In this document: one piece after another, positions 28,026 to 38,256 of the stretch
How positions within the stretch are numbered: the first letter of the stretch is position 1
How the letters are laid out: every line of letters begins with the position of its first letter
Source: an uncultured Fretibacterium sp.
Lineage (GTDB): Bacteria > Synergistota > Synergistia > Synergistales > Aminobacteriaceae
Assembly: GCA_947168585.1 (NCBI GenBank)
Contig: CAMVMK010000007.1
Coordinates: 1 to 64,000, forward strand
Direction: 5' to 3'
Length of the DNA stretch: 64,000 nucleotides
Notes under the pieces: model-generated
What the model was told of the DNA's origin: nothing
Databases searched by the model: none
Seen by the model: the letters and a program-made list of their open reading frames with translations, nothing else
Program-made: the position numbers and the translations under genes

Positions 28026-28699
28026 AATTTTTTGCCCCTTCCGATTTCAATAATTAATAATGCTGCGAAAATTCCAAGTCCAACCGCGTTACAACCGCTG
28101 CTTGTTTCTTCTTCTGTAGAAGGTTTTTCCGTCCCGTCTTTCCATAGAGCGCAGTCAGCGTTTATTTCACATTCGCCGACGGTATCGAAATCAACATAAC
28201 CCTGCACCCGCAATTTTCCTGATGATTCTGAAATAAAAGTTAAAGTTAAATTCAGGTCATTTACTTTGACTGTAGGAAGGACAAAAGGCTCGTTGAGGGT
28301 CGGCCGGGCTTCCGGCAATAATAAAGGAATTTTAACGGCGTTATTTACAGCACCTTCCCAGACTTTAATATCTAAACCGGTATTGTCGAACATATAAATT
28401 CTTAAATCAATATCGCACGAAGTTAAAACTTTTCTGTTCTCGTTGACAACATTGCGGTTAATTTCTTTTGTTCCGTCAAGAAGTTTATCGATTTTTTCAT
28501 CAAGATTTTTAACGATGTCGGTTTCTTGGTTCATTTCGCCCTCAATCCTGAAAGAAACTCTCACAAAACTTTTTTCAACAAAACTTGTGCCCTCGATGTT
28601 CCATTTTCCGGGCAAAATCGAATCTATATATTCAGCAGCATTTAATAAGGAACACGAAGAAATTAAAATTAAAAATATTAATATAAAAATTTTTTTCAT
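28007..28699 (-). CDS. Secreted protein with Synergist-CTERM-like tail
   Basis: Signal peptide MKKIFILIFLILISSCSLLNA; C-term SSGCNAVGLGIFAALLIIEIGRGKK. Confidence 0.65.
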   Translation of the reverse strand: MKKIFILIFLILISSCSLLNAAEYIDSILPGKWNIEGTSFVEKSFVRVSFRIEGEMNQETDIVKNLDEKIDKLLDGTKEINRNVVNENRKVLTSCDIDLRIYMFDNTGLDIKVWEGAVNNAVKIPLLLPEARPTLNEPFVLPTVKVNDLNLTLTFISESSGKLRVQGYVDFDTVGECEINADCALWKDGTEKPSTEEETSSGCNAVGLGIFAALLIIEIGRGKKFCSGQI

Positions 28700-28725
28700 T
28701 TTTACTTCCTACTTCCTACTTGCTT
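28690..28725. repeat. Heptad repeat half-arm (copy I)
   Basis: TTTTTTTCATTTTTACTTCCTACTTCCTACTTGC. Confidence 0.5.
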
Positions 28726-29473
28726 TATTAATCATTCCGGCGAGATAGCCTGCTCCGAAACCGTTATCAATATTAACAACACTGACTCCGCTCGCGCATG
28801 AATTTAACATAGCAAGCAAAGCAGCAACTCCCCCGAATGAAGCTCCATAGCCGACGCTCGTAGGCACAGCGATAACAGGACAATCGGCCAAGCCTCCTAA
28901 AACGCTCGCCAATGCCCCCTCCATTCCTGCGACTGCAACTATAACACTCGCGCTCATAATTTCGTCAACGTGAGATAAAACTCTATGAAGTCCTGAAACT
29001 CCAACGTCATATAATCTTTTAACTTTATTCCCTAAAACTTCGGCAGTAAGGGCAGCTTCTTCAGCAACAGGAATATCACTCGTTCCGCCGGTAGCTACAA
29101 CTATAAAATTTTCTCCTTCGGGCTTGGGAATTTCACCGTAAATTCCTATGCGTGCTTCGGCATGATAATTTATTTCACAGCCTAAAGTTTTTAATTTGTC
29201 GGCAGATTCCTGCGATAGACGGGTGATTAAAACCGCGCCTTGATGATGTTCCTGCATTACATTAACAATCCCTGCGATCTGCTCGGGAGTTTTTCCTGCT
29301 CCGTATATAACTTCAGAAGCCCCCTGACGGATTTTTCTATGTAAATCAACTTTAGCGTAACCGATGTCTTCAAAGGGTTTTTCTTTTAATTTCAAGTAAG
29401 CTTCATCGACAGAAATTTTATTTTCTTGAAGTTCATGAAGAATTTTTTTTATATCGTTCAAAAAACTTTTCAC
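28709..29473 (-). CDS. larB: Nickel pincer cofactor biosynthesis protein LarB
   Basis: AKVDLHRKIRQGASEVIYGAGKTPEQI, VATGGTSDIPVAEEAALTAEVLG, AGMEGALASVLGGLADCPVIAVPTSVGYGASFGG. Confidence 0.93.
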   Translation of the reverse strand: MKSFLNDIKKILHELQENKISVDEAYLKLKEKPFEDIGYAKVDLHRKIRQGASEVIYGAGKTPEQIAGIVNVMQEHHQGAVLITRLSQESADKLKTLGCEINYHAEARIGIYGEIPKPEGENFIVVATGGTSDIPVAEEAALTAEVLGNKVKRLYDVGVSGLHRVLSHVDEIMSASVIVAVAGMEGALASVLGGLADCPVIAVPTSVGYGASFGGVAALLAMLNSCASGVSVVNIDNGFGAGYLAGMINKASRK

Positions 29474-29582
29474 CTCTCCATGAAAATAATATCACAAGAA
29501 AGGCAAATAGATATTATAATCGATAAAATATGATAAAATAATTTTTAAGAATTTTTCAAAGCTTTCAAAGTTGAGAAAAAAT

Positions 29583-29629
29583 ATTTTTTGCCACAACTTT
29601 TGCCACAACAAAAAAGTTCAAATTTTTTA
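29583..29629 (+). repeat. Twin 12-bp-period element upstream of dnaB
   Basis: ATTTTTTGCCACAACTTTTGCCACAACAAAAAAGTTCAAATTTTTT. Confidence 0.6.
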
Positions 29630-29750
29630 GTAATCATAATTTCTTTCAGATATAAATTTCAAAATAAAAATCACAGAAAAATAAAATTAAAAGTTAAGCA
29701 TTATAATATTCAAATTATAAATTAAAAAAGGAATCTAAAAATAATCTAAA

Positions 29751-31109
29751 ATGAACCCAATTTACACAAACCTTCCGAATAATACCGAAGCTGAACGCGC
29801 CGTTGTGGGTGCGGCTATGCTTTCTAAAGAGGCACTGGGAAGCGTCATTGAAATTCTCAAGCCCGAAGATTTTTTTGACATTAATAATAAAATCGCTTAC
29901 GAAATTTTAATTTCAATGTATATGGCCGACAAGCCTTTAGATTTCATTACGATTTCAAACGAATTTAAGGCTAAAGGAGTTTTTGACCGTTTAGGAGGAC
30001 AGCCTTTTATTGCCGAACTTATGGACGATATTTCAGTGCTTGCCAACGTAACTTATCACGCAGGAATAGTCCGGGAACATTCAATAAGAAGAAAGTTAAT
30101 TGAGGCCGGAAATAAAATCGTTGCTCTTGCTTATCAAAACGACAAAACTACTGCTGAAATTATAGCTGAAATTGAAAAATTAATTTTTGATGCCTCGCAA
30201 AATAAAAATTTCTCAGAGTTCCGGCATGTCCGCGATGTTATTACGCCGGTCTTCGTAAATGTTGAAGAAAGAGTTAAGAAAAACGGCGCTCATACAGCCG
30301 GATATCCGACAGGCTTTGTGGATTTAGACGGTTATACGGGAGGCTTTCAGCCTGGCAGTTTGAATATAATTGCGGCTCGTCCTTCTATGGGAAAGACGGC
30401 TTTTGCTATGAATATCGCTCAATTCGGAGGCACGGAGGCAAATATTCCCGTCTTAGTTTTCAGTCTCGAAATGCCCGCCGAGCAGTTAGTTTTAAGAATG
30501 TTAGCAGCTGAAGCAGAAGTAAATTTATCGGAACTCAGCACAGGAATTTTTACCACTGAAAATTTTAACTTAGTCCGCGAAGCCTGTGATGTTTTAGCAA
30601 AACGCGAAATTTATATCAGCGATGACTCAATGCTCACAGCTATAGATTTCAGAACACGATGCAGGAGATTTAAGACTAAACACCCGGAACTCGGTTTAAT
30701 AATTGTCGATTATCTTCAGTTAATGAGCTCCGGAGTTTCAAACATTAATAGCAGCCGTCAGCAGGAAGTTGCAGATATTTCGAGAATGTTAAAAGCCGTT
30801 GCCCGTGAATTAAACTGCCCTGTCGTAGCTTTGTCGCAGTTATCGAGAGCCGCCGAGCAAAGAGTAGAGAAAAAGCCTCAGCTTTCAGACCTTAGAGACT
30901 CCGGTGCTATTGAACAGGATGCTGACGTTGTAATTTTATTATTCCGAGAAGATTATTATTCAGACGATGAACAAAATGATGAGAAGAACAGTAAAGCCGA
31001 TATTAGAATTGCTAAGAACAGAAACGGAAGCACTGGGACTTTTCATATGACTTTCAGGCGCGAGATAACACGCTTCATGAATTACGGCGAAGATGATCCA
31101 GGCAATTAA
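29751..31109 (+). CDS. dnaB: Replicative DNA helicase DnaB
   Basis: [76 protein letters not shown]. Confidence 0.97.
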   Translation: MNPIYTNLPNNTEAERAVVGAAMLSKEALGSVIEILKPEDFFDINNKIAYEILISMYMADKPLDFITISNEFKAKGVFDRLGGQPFIAELMDDISVLANVTYHAGIVREHSIRRKLIEAGNKIVALAYQNDKTTAEIIAEIEKLIFDASQNKNFSEFRHVRDVITPVFVNVEERVKKNGAHTAGYPTGFVDLDGYTGGFQPGSLNIIAARPSMGKTAFAMNIAQFGGTEANIPVLVFSLEMPAEQLVLRMLAAEAEVNLSELSTGIFTTENFNLVREACDVLAKREIYISDDSMLTAIDFRTRCRRFKTKHPELGLIIVDYLQLMSSGVSNINSSRQQEVADISRMLKAVARELNCPVVALSQLSRAAEQRVEKKPQLSDLRDSGAIEQDADVVILLFREDYYSDDEQNDEKNSKADIRIAKNRNGSTGTFHMTFRREITRFMNYGEDDPGN

Positions 31110-31171
31110 TAATTGTCTCTATGATATTATTAAACGCAAAAAATTTTTTAGTTGAAAGGAGAAAATTTTTC

Positions 31172-32683
31172 ATGGCCTATTATTGCAACGAACCTTCGCA
31201 CACGTTCTCGGAGTATTTATTAATCCCGACTTACTCTTCGGAAAACTGCGTGCCTTCAAACGTATCTCTTAGAACTCCTCTCTGTAAATTTAAGCGCGGC
31301 GAAGAGTCTCCGCTGTCGATAAACATTCCTTTAATTTCAGCCTGTATGCAGTCAGTTTCAAACGACAGCATGGCTATAGCTCTTGCCCGTGAAGGCGGAA
31401 TTGCTTTTATTTACTGCTCACAACCTATCGAAAAGCAGGCCGAAATGATAGCTAAAGTTAAAAGATATAAAGCCGGTTTCGTAGCGAATGACTCAGCCAT
31501 AAGCCCGGAGCAGACACTTAAAGATATTTTAAGACTTAAAGAGCAGACCGGACACACTACCGTAGCAGTAACTGAAGACGGAAGTTTAACGGGAAAATTA
31601 TTAGGCATAGTAACGAGCCGCGACTACCGCGTAAGCCGTACAGACCCCGCTACAAAAGTTCGTGATTTTATGACGCCTATCGACAAAGTAATTTCAGCAA
31701 AAGACGGCTTAAATCTCAGTGAAGCTAATGATTTACTTTGGGAACATAAATTAAACGCCCTCCCCGTTGTCGATAATGACGGCCATATGGTGGCTTTCGT
31801 TTTCAGAAAAGATTACGATATGCACAAAGAAAATCCTTTGGAACTTTTAGACTCTCAAAAACGTTATATGACAGGCGCAGGAATTAATACACGCGATTAT
31901 GAGCAGAGAGTTCCGGCCTTAGTTGAAGCTGGTGCAGATGTTTTATGTATAGATTCTTCAGAAGGTTTCACGGAATGGCAGCGCAGAACTCTTCAATGGA
32001 TTAGAAAAAATTACGGCGATGAAGTCAAAGTCGGCGGCGGAAATGTTGTTGATGGAGACGGATTTAGATTTTTAGCTGAAGCCGGAGCAGATTTCGTTAA
32101 AATCGGTATTGGAGGCGGCTCAATCTGTATCACACGCGAAGCTAAAGGCATAGGACGCGGACAGGCTACTTCAGTTATCGAAGTTGCTAAAGCACGCGAT
32201 GAATATTTTAAGGAAACAGGAATTTATATCCCGATTTGCTCTGACGGCGGGATTGTAATGGACTATCACATAACTTTGGCTCTTGCTATGGGTGCTGATT
32301 TTTGTATGTTAGGAAGATATTTTGCACGCTTTGATGAAAGCCCGACTAACCGAGTCATGATTAACGGGAATTACGTCAAAGAATATTGGGGAGAGGGTTC
32401 AAGCCGTGCCCGAAACTGGCAGAGATACGACAGCGGAGACGCTTCACAGTCTAAACTTTCATTTGAAGAAGGCGTTGACAGCTACGTACCTTACGCCGGA
32501 AGTTTAAGAGATAACGTCAACGAAACTTTAAGCAAAATTAAATCAACGTTCTGCAACTGCGGCGCATTAAATCTTGCGGAAATGAGAGAAAAAGCAAAAT
32601 TAACTCTCGTGTCGCCCGTAACTTTAATGGAAGGCGGAGCGCATGACGTAATTATGAAAGAAGCAGTAAGGCGAACTAAATAA
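31172..32683 (+). CDS. guaB: IMP dehydrogenase (with CBS domains)
   Basis: [24 protein letters not shown], paired CBS motifs, [44 protein letters not shown] 31172 preferred. Confidence 0.9.
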   Translation: MAYYCNEPSHTFSEYLLIPTYSSENCVPSNVSLRTPLCKFKRGEESPLSINIPLISACMQSVSNDSMAIALAREGGIAFIYCSQPIEKQAEMIAKVKRYKAGFVANDSAISPEQTLKDILRLKEQTGHTTVAVTEDGSLTGKLLGIVTSRDYRVSRTDPATKVRDFMTPIDKVISAKDGLNLSEANDLLWEHKLNALPVVDNDGHMVAFVFRKDYDMHKENPLELLDSQKRYMTGAGINTRDYEQRVPALVEAGADVLCIDSSEGFTEWQRRTLQWIRKNYGDEVKVGGGNVVDGDGFRFLAEAGADFVKIGIGGGSICITREAKGIGRGQATSVIEVAKARDEYFKETGIYIPICSDGGIVMDYHITLALAMGADFCMLGRYFARFDESPTNRVMINGNYVKEYWGEGSSRARNWQRYDSGDASQSKLSFEEGVDSYVPYAGSLRDNVNETLSKIKSTFCNCGALNLAEMREKAKLTLVSPVTLMEGGAHDVIMKEAVRRTK

Positions 32684-32685
32684 AA

Positions 32686-33729
32686 ATGATAGAACTTGAA
32701 CATATAATAAAAAATTTTCATTCGGACAAAGATAAAAATAAAAATATTCATGCTGTCAATGACGTTTCTTTAACGATTAATGACGGCGATATTTACGGGA
32801 TTATAGGCTTTTCGGGCGCAGGAAAATCTACTCTCGTGCGCTGTATAAATTTGCTCGAACGTCCAGACTCCGGCAGCGTTAAAATTGACGGTGTAGAGAT
32901 GATGAAGTTAAAACCCCGTGAACTCTACAAAGCCCGGACTAAAATCGGAATGATTTTCCAGCAGTTTAATTTAATGCCGTCCCGTACAGTTTTTCAAAAT
33001 GTAGCTTATCCGTTAAAAGGCATGAGCAAAGATGAAATAAAAAATAAAGTCCGTTCTTTATTAGAATTAGTCGAAATCAGCGACAAAGAAAACGCTTATC
33101 CTTCAGAACTTTCAGGCGGCCAGAAGCAAAGAGTTGCTATAGCACGGGCGTTAGCTAATGACCCTAAAATTTTATTGTGTGATGAAGCTACGAGTGCTTT
33201 AGACCCTCAGACAACCGGCTCAATTTTGCAGTTATTAAAAGACTTAAATAAAAAATTAGGTTTAACGATTGTTGTAATAACTCACGAAATGGAAGTAGTT
33301 AAACATATCTGCAGAAAAGCCGCTGTTATGGACGCAGGAAGAATTATTGAACGCGGAGATGTTTTCACGATTTTTTCCGACCCTCAACACCCTGTAACCC
33401 GAAATTTCGTAAGAACAACTTCAAATTTATCCAAAATCGAGACGTTATTAAAAGATAATTCCCCGATGGTGAAATTAAAGCCGGGTGAATTAATGGCGCG
33501 TCTTGTTTATATTCACGCTGATGTTTCAGAGCCTTTAATTTCGTTTGCTTCGAGGGCGTTCGACATTGAAATTAATATAATCTTAGCTGACGTTGAAATC
33601 GTAGCCGGAGCAATGGTCGGAGGGACTGTCGTAATTTTCAACGGCCCGCGCGATAAAATTAACAAAGCTATAGACTATTACAGAAGCAAAAATATAAGAG
33701 TGGAGGTTATTCAAGATGCCGGAGCTTAG
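32686..33729 (+). CDS. metN: Methionine ABC transporter ATP-binding protein MetN (with NIL domain)
   Basis: GFSGAGKSTLVRCINLLERPDSGSVKIDG, LSGGQKQRVAIARAL, C-terminal NIL-type region. Confidence 0.9.
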   Translation: MIELEHIIKNFHSDKDKNKNIHAVNDVSLTINDGDIYGIIGFSGAGKSTLVRCINLLERPDSGSVKIDGVEMMKLKPRELYKARTKIGMIFQQFNLMPSRTVFQNVAYPLKGMSKDEIKNKVRSLLELVEISDKENAYPSELSGGQKQRVAIARALANDPKILLCDEATSALDPQTTGSILQLLKDLNKKLGLTIVVITHEMEVVKHICRKAAVMDAGRIIERGDVFTIFSDPQHPVTRNFVRTTSNLSKIETLLKDNSPMVKLKPGELMARLVYIHADVSEPLISFASRAFDIEINIILADVEIVAGAMVGGTVVIFNGPRDKINKAIDYYRSKNIRVEVIQDAGA

Positions 33730-34393
33730 TGTTTTACTGCCGAATTTAATGAAACGTCTGCCGGAGTTTTGGAAGGCTTGCGGTGATACTCTTTTAATGG
33801 AAGTATGGTCGGGAGCAATAATTTTTATTTTCGGGCTTATATTCGGAATAATTTTGACGGTAACGAAACCCGGCGGAATTATGGAAAACCGTCCGCTTTA
33901 TCAAGTTTTGGATAAAATCATAAATTTGTTCCGTTCGATACCTTTTATAATTTTGCTGACAGCTTTAATGCCTCTCTCGCGCTGGATAATGGGAACGGCT
34001 ATTTATGTTCGCGGCGTTATAGTTCCGTTAGTTTTTGGTGCTACTCCGTTCTTCTCGCGTCAGGTTGAAAGCGCACTCGCCCAGACTGATAAAGGTCTTG
34101 TTGAAGCGGCTCTTTCAATGGGTTCAAGTCCTTTTGAAGTAATTTTCAGGGTTTATTTGCGTGAAAGTTTAGCCCCGATAATACGCGCTATAACTATAAC
34201 TATAATAAGCCTTTTAGGTTTAACAGCAATGGCTGGAGCAGTCGGTGCAGGCGGTTTAGGCGACTTTGCAATCCGTTACGGCCACGATAGAAATATGGCG
34301 GATATAACTTGGGTTGTTGTAATAGTTTTAGTTTTAGGTGTCAGCCTTGTTCAATGGGTAGGCGAAACTTTAGCACGAAAAAATACACATTAA
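33716..34393 (+). CDS. metI: Methionine ABC transporter permease MetI
   Basis: RSIPFIILLTALMPLSRWIMGT, VEAALSMGSSPFEVIFRVYLRESLAPIIRAITITIISLLGLTAMAGAVGAGGLGD. Confidence 0.92.
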   Translation: MPELSVLLPNLMKRLPEFWKACGDTLLMEVWSGAIIFIFGLIFGIILTVTKPGGIMENRPLYQVLDKIINLFRSIPFIILLTALMPLSRWIMGTAIYVRGVIVPLVFGATPFFSRQVESALAQTDKGLVEAALSMGSSPFEVIFRVYLRESLAPIIRAITITIISLLGLTAMAGAVGAGGLGDFAIRYGHDRNMADITWVVVIVLVLGVSLVQWVGETLARKNTH

Positions 34394-34414
34394 ATTTTTA
34401 CGGAGAAAATTATC

Positions 34415-34639
34415 ATGGACTGCAAAATAAAATTATTTTGGGACAGCGAGGCGGCTGTGTGGGTGGCCACGAGTGATGAACTGCCGACTCTTGCTCTTGA
34501 AGCGGGGTCTGTTGATGCTTTAATAGAACGAGTGAAATATATCGTGCCTGAACTTCTTGAAATTGAAGATGTCAAAGTTGATTATTGCGATTTAGATTTT
34601 ATAACTGAAAGACGCGACAGGGTGCGGATAATTGGCTGA
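34415..34639 (+). CDS. DUF1902 domain protein (HicB-like antitoxin fold)
   Basis: KIKLFWDSEAAVWVATSDELPTLALEAGSVDALIERVKYIVPELLE. Confidence 0.75.
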   Translation: MDCKIKLFWDSEAAVWVATSDELPTLALEAGSVDALIERVKYIVPELLEIEDVKVDYCDLDFITERRDRVRIIG

Positions 34640-34678
34640 GTATGAAACAAGCCGGATTAACTTTCAGATTTAGATAAA

Positions 34679-35986
34679 ATGACTAAATCGTTATTTTCAA
34701 TTCCGTCTGATGAGCCGCTCGCCGCCCGAATGAGACCGCAGACCCTTGAAGAATTTGCAGGCCAAGAACATTTAATTGCGCCGGGAAAAATTTTGCGTAA
34801 CATTATCGAAGGCGACAGAATACCCTCAATGATTTTTTGGGGGCCTCCTGGCGTGGGGAAAACTACACTCGCAAGCATTATCGCAAGAAAAACGCAGGCT
34901 TCATTTATAAATTTTTCTGCTGTAACGAGCGGAATTAAAGAAATCCGCGAAATCATGAAGCAGGCTGACGCAAATAAAAATTTCGGTGAAAGAACTATTG
35001 TTTTTGTTGACGAAATTCACAGATTTAACAAGGCTCAACAGGACGCTTTTCTGCCGTTTGTCGAGAAAGGCAGCATTATTTTAATCGGTGCTACAACTGA
35101 AAATCCTTCGTTTGAAATTAACGGGGCTTTGTTGTCGCGCTGTAAAGTTTTTGTGTTAAAGGCTCTCAGCGTTGATGATGTCGTGAAATTATTAGAGCGG
35201 GGCTTAAAAGTTTTAGGCGAAAATTTTTACGCTGACGAAGAAATTTTGAAAGCTATTGCAGTTTTTTCAAACGGCGATGCCCGTGCTGCTTTATCTTTGC
35301 TTGAGATGACAGCTATAAACAGCAGCGAAGATGATAACGGAAAAATTGTAATTACTAAAGAAATTTTAGAGCAGTGTACTTCAAAAAAATCGCTTTTATA
35401 TGATAAAAACGGAGAAGAACATTACAATTTAATTTCAGCTTTGCATAAATCTATGAGAAATTCCGACCCTGACGCGGCTGTCTATTGGCTTGCAAGAATG
35501 TTAGAGGCCGGAGAAGATCCGTTATATATTGCGCGGCGTGTTGTGAGATTTGCGAGTGAGGATATCGGACTTGCTGAACCTAACGCCCTTTCTATGGCTG
35601 TAGCGGCTTATCAGGCCTGCCATTTTTTAGGTATGCCGGAATGTAACGTGCATTTAACTCAAGCTGTCGTTCATATGTCGATAGCTCCGAAATCTAACGC
35701 CCTCGATGTCGCTTATATGCGGGCAAGAAAAGACGCTTTAGAAAATATCGCCGAACCTGTTCCGCTTAATATCCGCAATGCTCCGACTAAATTAATGCGT
35801 GAACTTGAATACGGCAAAGGCTATAAATTTGCTCACGATTACGAAAATAAAATTACTGACATGCAATGCCTGCCGGACGCTTTGAAAGACCGCGAATATT
35901 ACACTCCGACAGAACAGGGGCAGGAAATTAATTACAAAAAAAGGCTCGAACAGATTAAAAATTGGAAAGCTAACTTAAAAGCATAA
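34679..35986 (+). CDS. rarA: Replication-associated recombination protein A (MgsA/RarA)
   Basis: PLAARMRPQTLEEFAGQEHLI, WGPPGVGKTTLASIIA, VDEIHRFNKAQQDAFLP. Confidence 0.95.
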   Translation: MTKSLFSIPSDEPLAARMRPQTLEEFAGQEHLIAPGKILRNIIEGDRIPSMIFWGPPGVGKTTLASIIARKTQASFINFSAVTSGIKEIREIMKQADANKNFGERTIVFVDEIHRFNKAQQDAFLPFVEKGSIILIGATTENPSFEINGALLSRCKVFVLKALSVDDVVKLLERGLKVLGENFYADEEILKAIAVFSNGDARAALSLLEMTAINSSEDDNGKIVITKEILEQCTSKKSLLYDKNGEEHYNLISALHKSMRNSDPDAAVYWLARMLEAGEDPLYIARRVVRFASEDIGLAEPNALSMAVAAYQACHFLGMPECNVHLTQAVVHMSIAPKSNALDVAYMRARKDALENIAEPVPLNIRNAPTKLMRELEYGKGYKFAHDYENKITDMQCLPDALKDREYYTPTEQGQEINYKKRLEQIKNWKANLKA

Positions 35987-35995
35987 AATAAAATT

Positions 35996-37453
35996 ATGAA
36001 AGAAAAAATCGCAGCAATCTTAAAAACTCTTCCCGAACGTCCCGGCGTTTATCTAATGAGAGACGCTGAAGGAAAAATTATTTATGTCGGTAAAGCTATT
36101 AAATTAAAACGCCGCGTGTCGTCTTATTTCAGGCACACTCATTTATCATCGCGGTTAAATAAACTTGTCTCTTTAATCGAAGATATTTCTATAATCAGAA
36201 CTGAAACCGAAGCCGAAGCCTTAATCGTTGAAGCTAAATTAATACGCCGTTATTCGCCGTTCTTTAATATAGCTTTGAAGATGAGCGATAAATATCCATA
36301 CATAAAAATCACTGATGAAGATTTTCCGCGCCTCGAAATTACACGGCATAAATGTAATGACGGTGCTGTATATTTAGGTCCTTTTGTTGACGCAGGAAAT
36401 ATCAGAAATTTAATGAGGCTTTCAGAAAGATATTTCCCGCTTAGGGTCTGCCGCTCGAAAATTAAACCTGACAAAAATAAAAGACCTTGCGTTGAATATA
36501 ATTTAGGCCGCTCAATGGGTGCCTGCGCCGCTTTGTGTTCAAAGGACGAATATAGAGAAAGAGTTGCGGATTTAATTTTATTATTCGAGGGAAAATCCGC
36601 CGAATTAGTTGAAAGATTACGCGAACGAATGAGCCTCGCCGCCCAAAATTTAGAATTTGAAAAGGCCGCTCATTTTCGTGATACTATCCGTGCAATTTGG
36701 AAGTTGTCGCGTCAGCAAATTTCCTCAGCTCTGCAGGAAGATTTAGACTCCGAAACTTGGAACGTCTTAAATCGAATTCAAAAAATTTTAGGGCTTAAAA
36801 CTTTAGCATGGAGAATTGACGCTTTCGATATTTCGCACACTCACGGCCACGACACTTACGGCTGTTGCGTAGTCTTTGAACAGGGACGGCCTAACCCGAA
36901 TTTATATAGAAGATTTAAGATAAAATCTATTGATGACGGCGAAATTAATGACTTTCAATCTATTTACGAAACTGTTAAACGCCGTTATTCTCACGTTATA
37001 AATAATTCTGAGCCCGCTCCGCAGTTAGCTTTGATTGACGGCGGTCCTATTCAGCTTGAATATGCCGAAAGAGCTTTGAAAGAATTAAATTTCGATTTAC
37101 CTTTAATAGCGTTGGCCGAACGTGAAGAATTAATTTTTTTGCCCGGCCGACCTGACGAGCCTTTAAGACTTGAATTCAGCGATCCGGCTCTGCAGTTGTT
37201 TCAAAGAATCCGCGATGAAGTTCACCGTTACGCAATCACTACTCACAGACGAGCTCGAAATAAACACATGAGAGACTCAAAACTTTTTCATATTAACGGT
37301 CTGGGCAGGAAAAAAGTTGTTGACTTAATCGTTAAATTCGGTTCAGCAAGCAAAATAGCCGCTCTCAGCCCCGAAGATTTACAGCAGGTTTCAGGTATAG
37401 GGCCGGTCTTAGCGCGAAAAATCCTTGAGGAGTTAGGTGTTAAGGGTGAGTAA
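35996..37453 (+). CDS. uvrC: Excinuclease ABC subunit UvrC (short form, 485 aa)
   Basis: GIY-YIG PGVYLMRDAEGKIIYVGKAIKLKRRVSSYF, UVR motif, FDISHTHGHDTYGCCVVFEQGRP, C-terminal HhH. Confidence 0.93.
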   Translation: MKEKIAAILKTLPERPGVYLMRDAEGKIIYVGKAIKLKRRVSSYFRHTHLSSRLNKLVSLIEDISIIRTETEAEALIVEAKLIRRYSPFFNIALKMSDKYPYIKITDEDFPRLEITRHKCNDGAVYLGPFVDAGNIRNLMRLSERYFPLRVCRSKIKPDKNKRPCVEYNLGRSMGACAALCSKDEYRERVADLILLFEGKSAELVERLRERMSLAAQNLEFEKAAHFRDTIRAIWKLSRQQISSALQEDLDSETWNVLNRIQKILGLKTLAWRIDAFDISHTHGHDTYGCCVVFEQGRPNPNLYRRFKIKSIDDGEINDFQSIYETVKRRYSHVINNSEPAPQLALIDGGPIQLEYAERALKELNFDLPLIALAEREELIFLPGRPDEPLRLEFSDPALQLFQRIRDEVHRYAITTHRRARNKHMRDSKLFHINGLGRKKVVDLIVKFGSASKIAALSPEDLQQVSGIGPVLARKILEELGVKGE

Positions 37454-37458
37454 TTCAC

Positions 37459-38187
37459 TTAGCAGACATAATCGCGGCTGTTTGCACTCGTAAGCTGCTC
37501 AATATTATTTATGATATTCGAGTTAAGTCCCATAGCCTTAGCTAATTTGTCTAAATATCTTTTTTCGGCTTCAGTGTCGACCTCGATAGCCATTAATGAC
37601 GCTGAATAAACCTGCGCCGCAAGTTCCGGACGGCCTCTGACCGCTGCAACGATTTTCGCCGTTTCCATCGGGCCCTGCAATTTTGAAATTACGTAATTAA
37701 CTCCGTCTTGGCCTGCTCCTGATGATTGAAGATTAGTCATGATTTTATTAATTTCTTGAGGATCGACTTGGCCGTCAGCTTTTGCTGCGTCGATCATTGC
37801 CGTTAAAATTATTTCTGCATCGCTCGCCTGCTGCTGCGGTGAAGGCTGAGTGTAAGTCATAGTCTGCTGCTGTTGTGTTGAAGACGAGCTTGAAGAATTT
37901 TTGAGTGCCTTGTAAGCCAACATTCCTAAAAGTCCCATCATTCCGCCGCCGAGAGCGTTAGCAGTTGTGCTTCTTGAACCTCCGAGCAAAGTCCCGAGTA
38001 ATGCTCCGACTCCGCCTGCCGCTAAATTATCTCCGCCGACCCTTTGAGTCATGCTCTGCCCCGCGCCCATTAAAGAGCCGAGTAAATCTTGAATTCCTCC
38101 GCCAGCGTTTGACATTCTCGAACTTGCCGCCGGTGATGACGACATTGTGCCCTGTACCATTGAGCCTAACAAACTCATGAAATCCAT
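37459..38187 (-). CDS. DUF533 / TerB-like protein
   Basis: Gly-rich N-term; AEIILTAMIDAAKADGQVDPQEINKIMTNL...YSASLMAIEVDTEAEKRYLDKLAKAMGL. Confidence 0.8.
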   Translation of the reverse strand: MDFMSLLGSMVQGTMSSSPAASSRMSNAGGGIQDLLGSLMGAGQSMTQRVGGDNLAAGGVGALLGTLLGGSRSTTANALGGGMMGLLGMLAYKALKNSSSSSSTQQQQTMTYTQPSPQQQASDAEIILTAMIDAAKADGQVDPQEINKIMTNLQSSGAGQDGVNYVISKLQGPMETAKIVAAVRGRPELAAQVYSASLMAIEVDTEAEKRYLDKLAKAMGLNSNIINNIEQLTSANSRDYVC

Positions 38188-38256
38188 GAAAAAATTTCTC
38201 CTTTTTTAATGAAAATTTTAATTTATTCTTAAAAAATATTATACAATTAAAAAATT

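Noticed and set aside
37428-37455. Possible heptad repeat at the end of uvrC (GAGGAGTTAGGTGTTAAGGGTGAGTAA)
   Set aside because: Only a weak partial match, and the encoded EELGVKGE is a plausible UvrC C-terminus; not counted as a copy.
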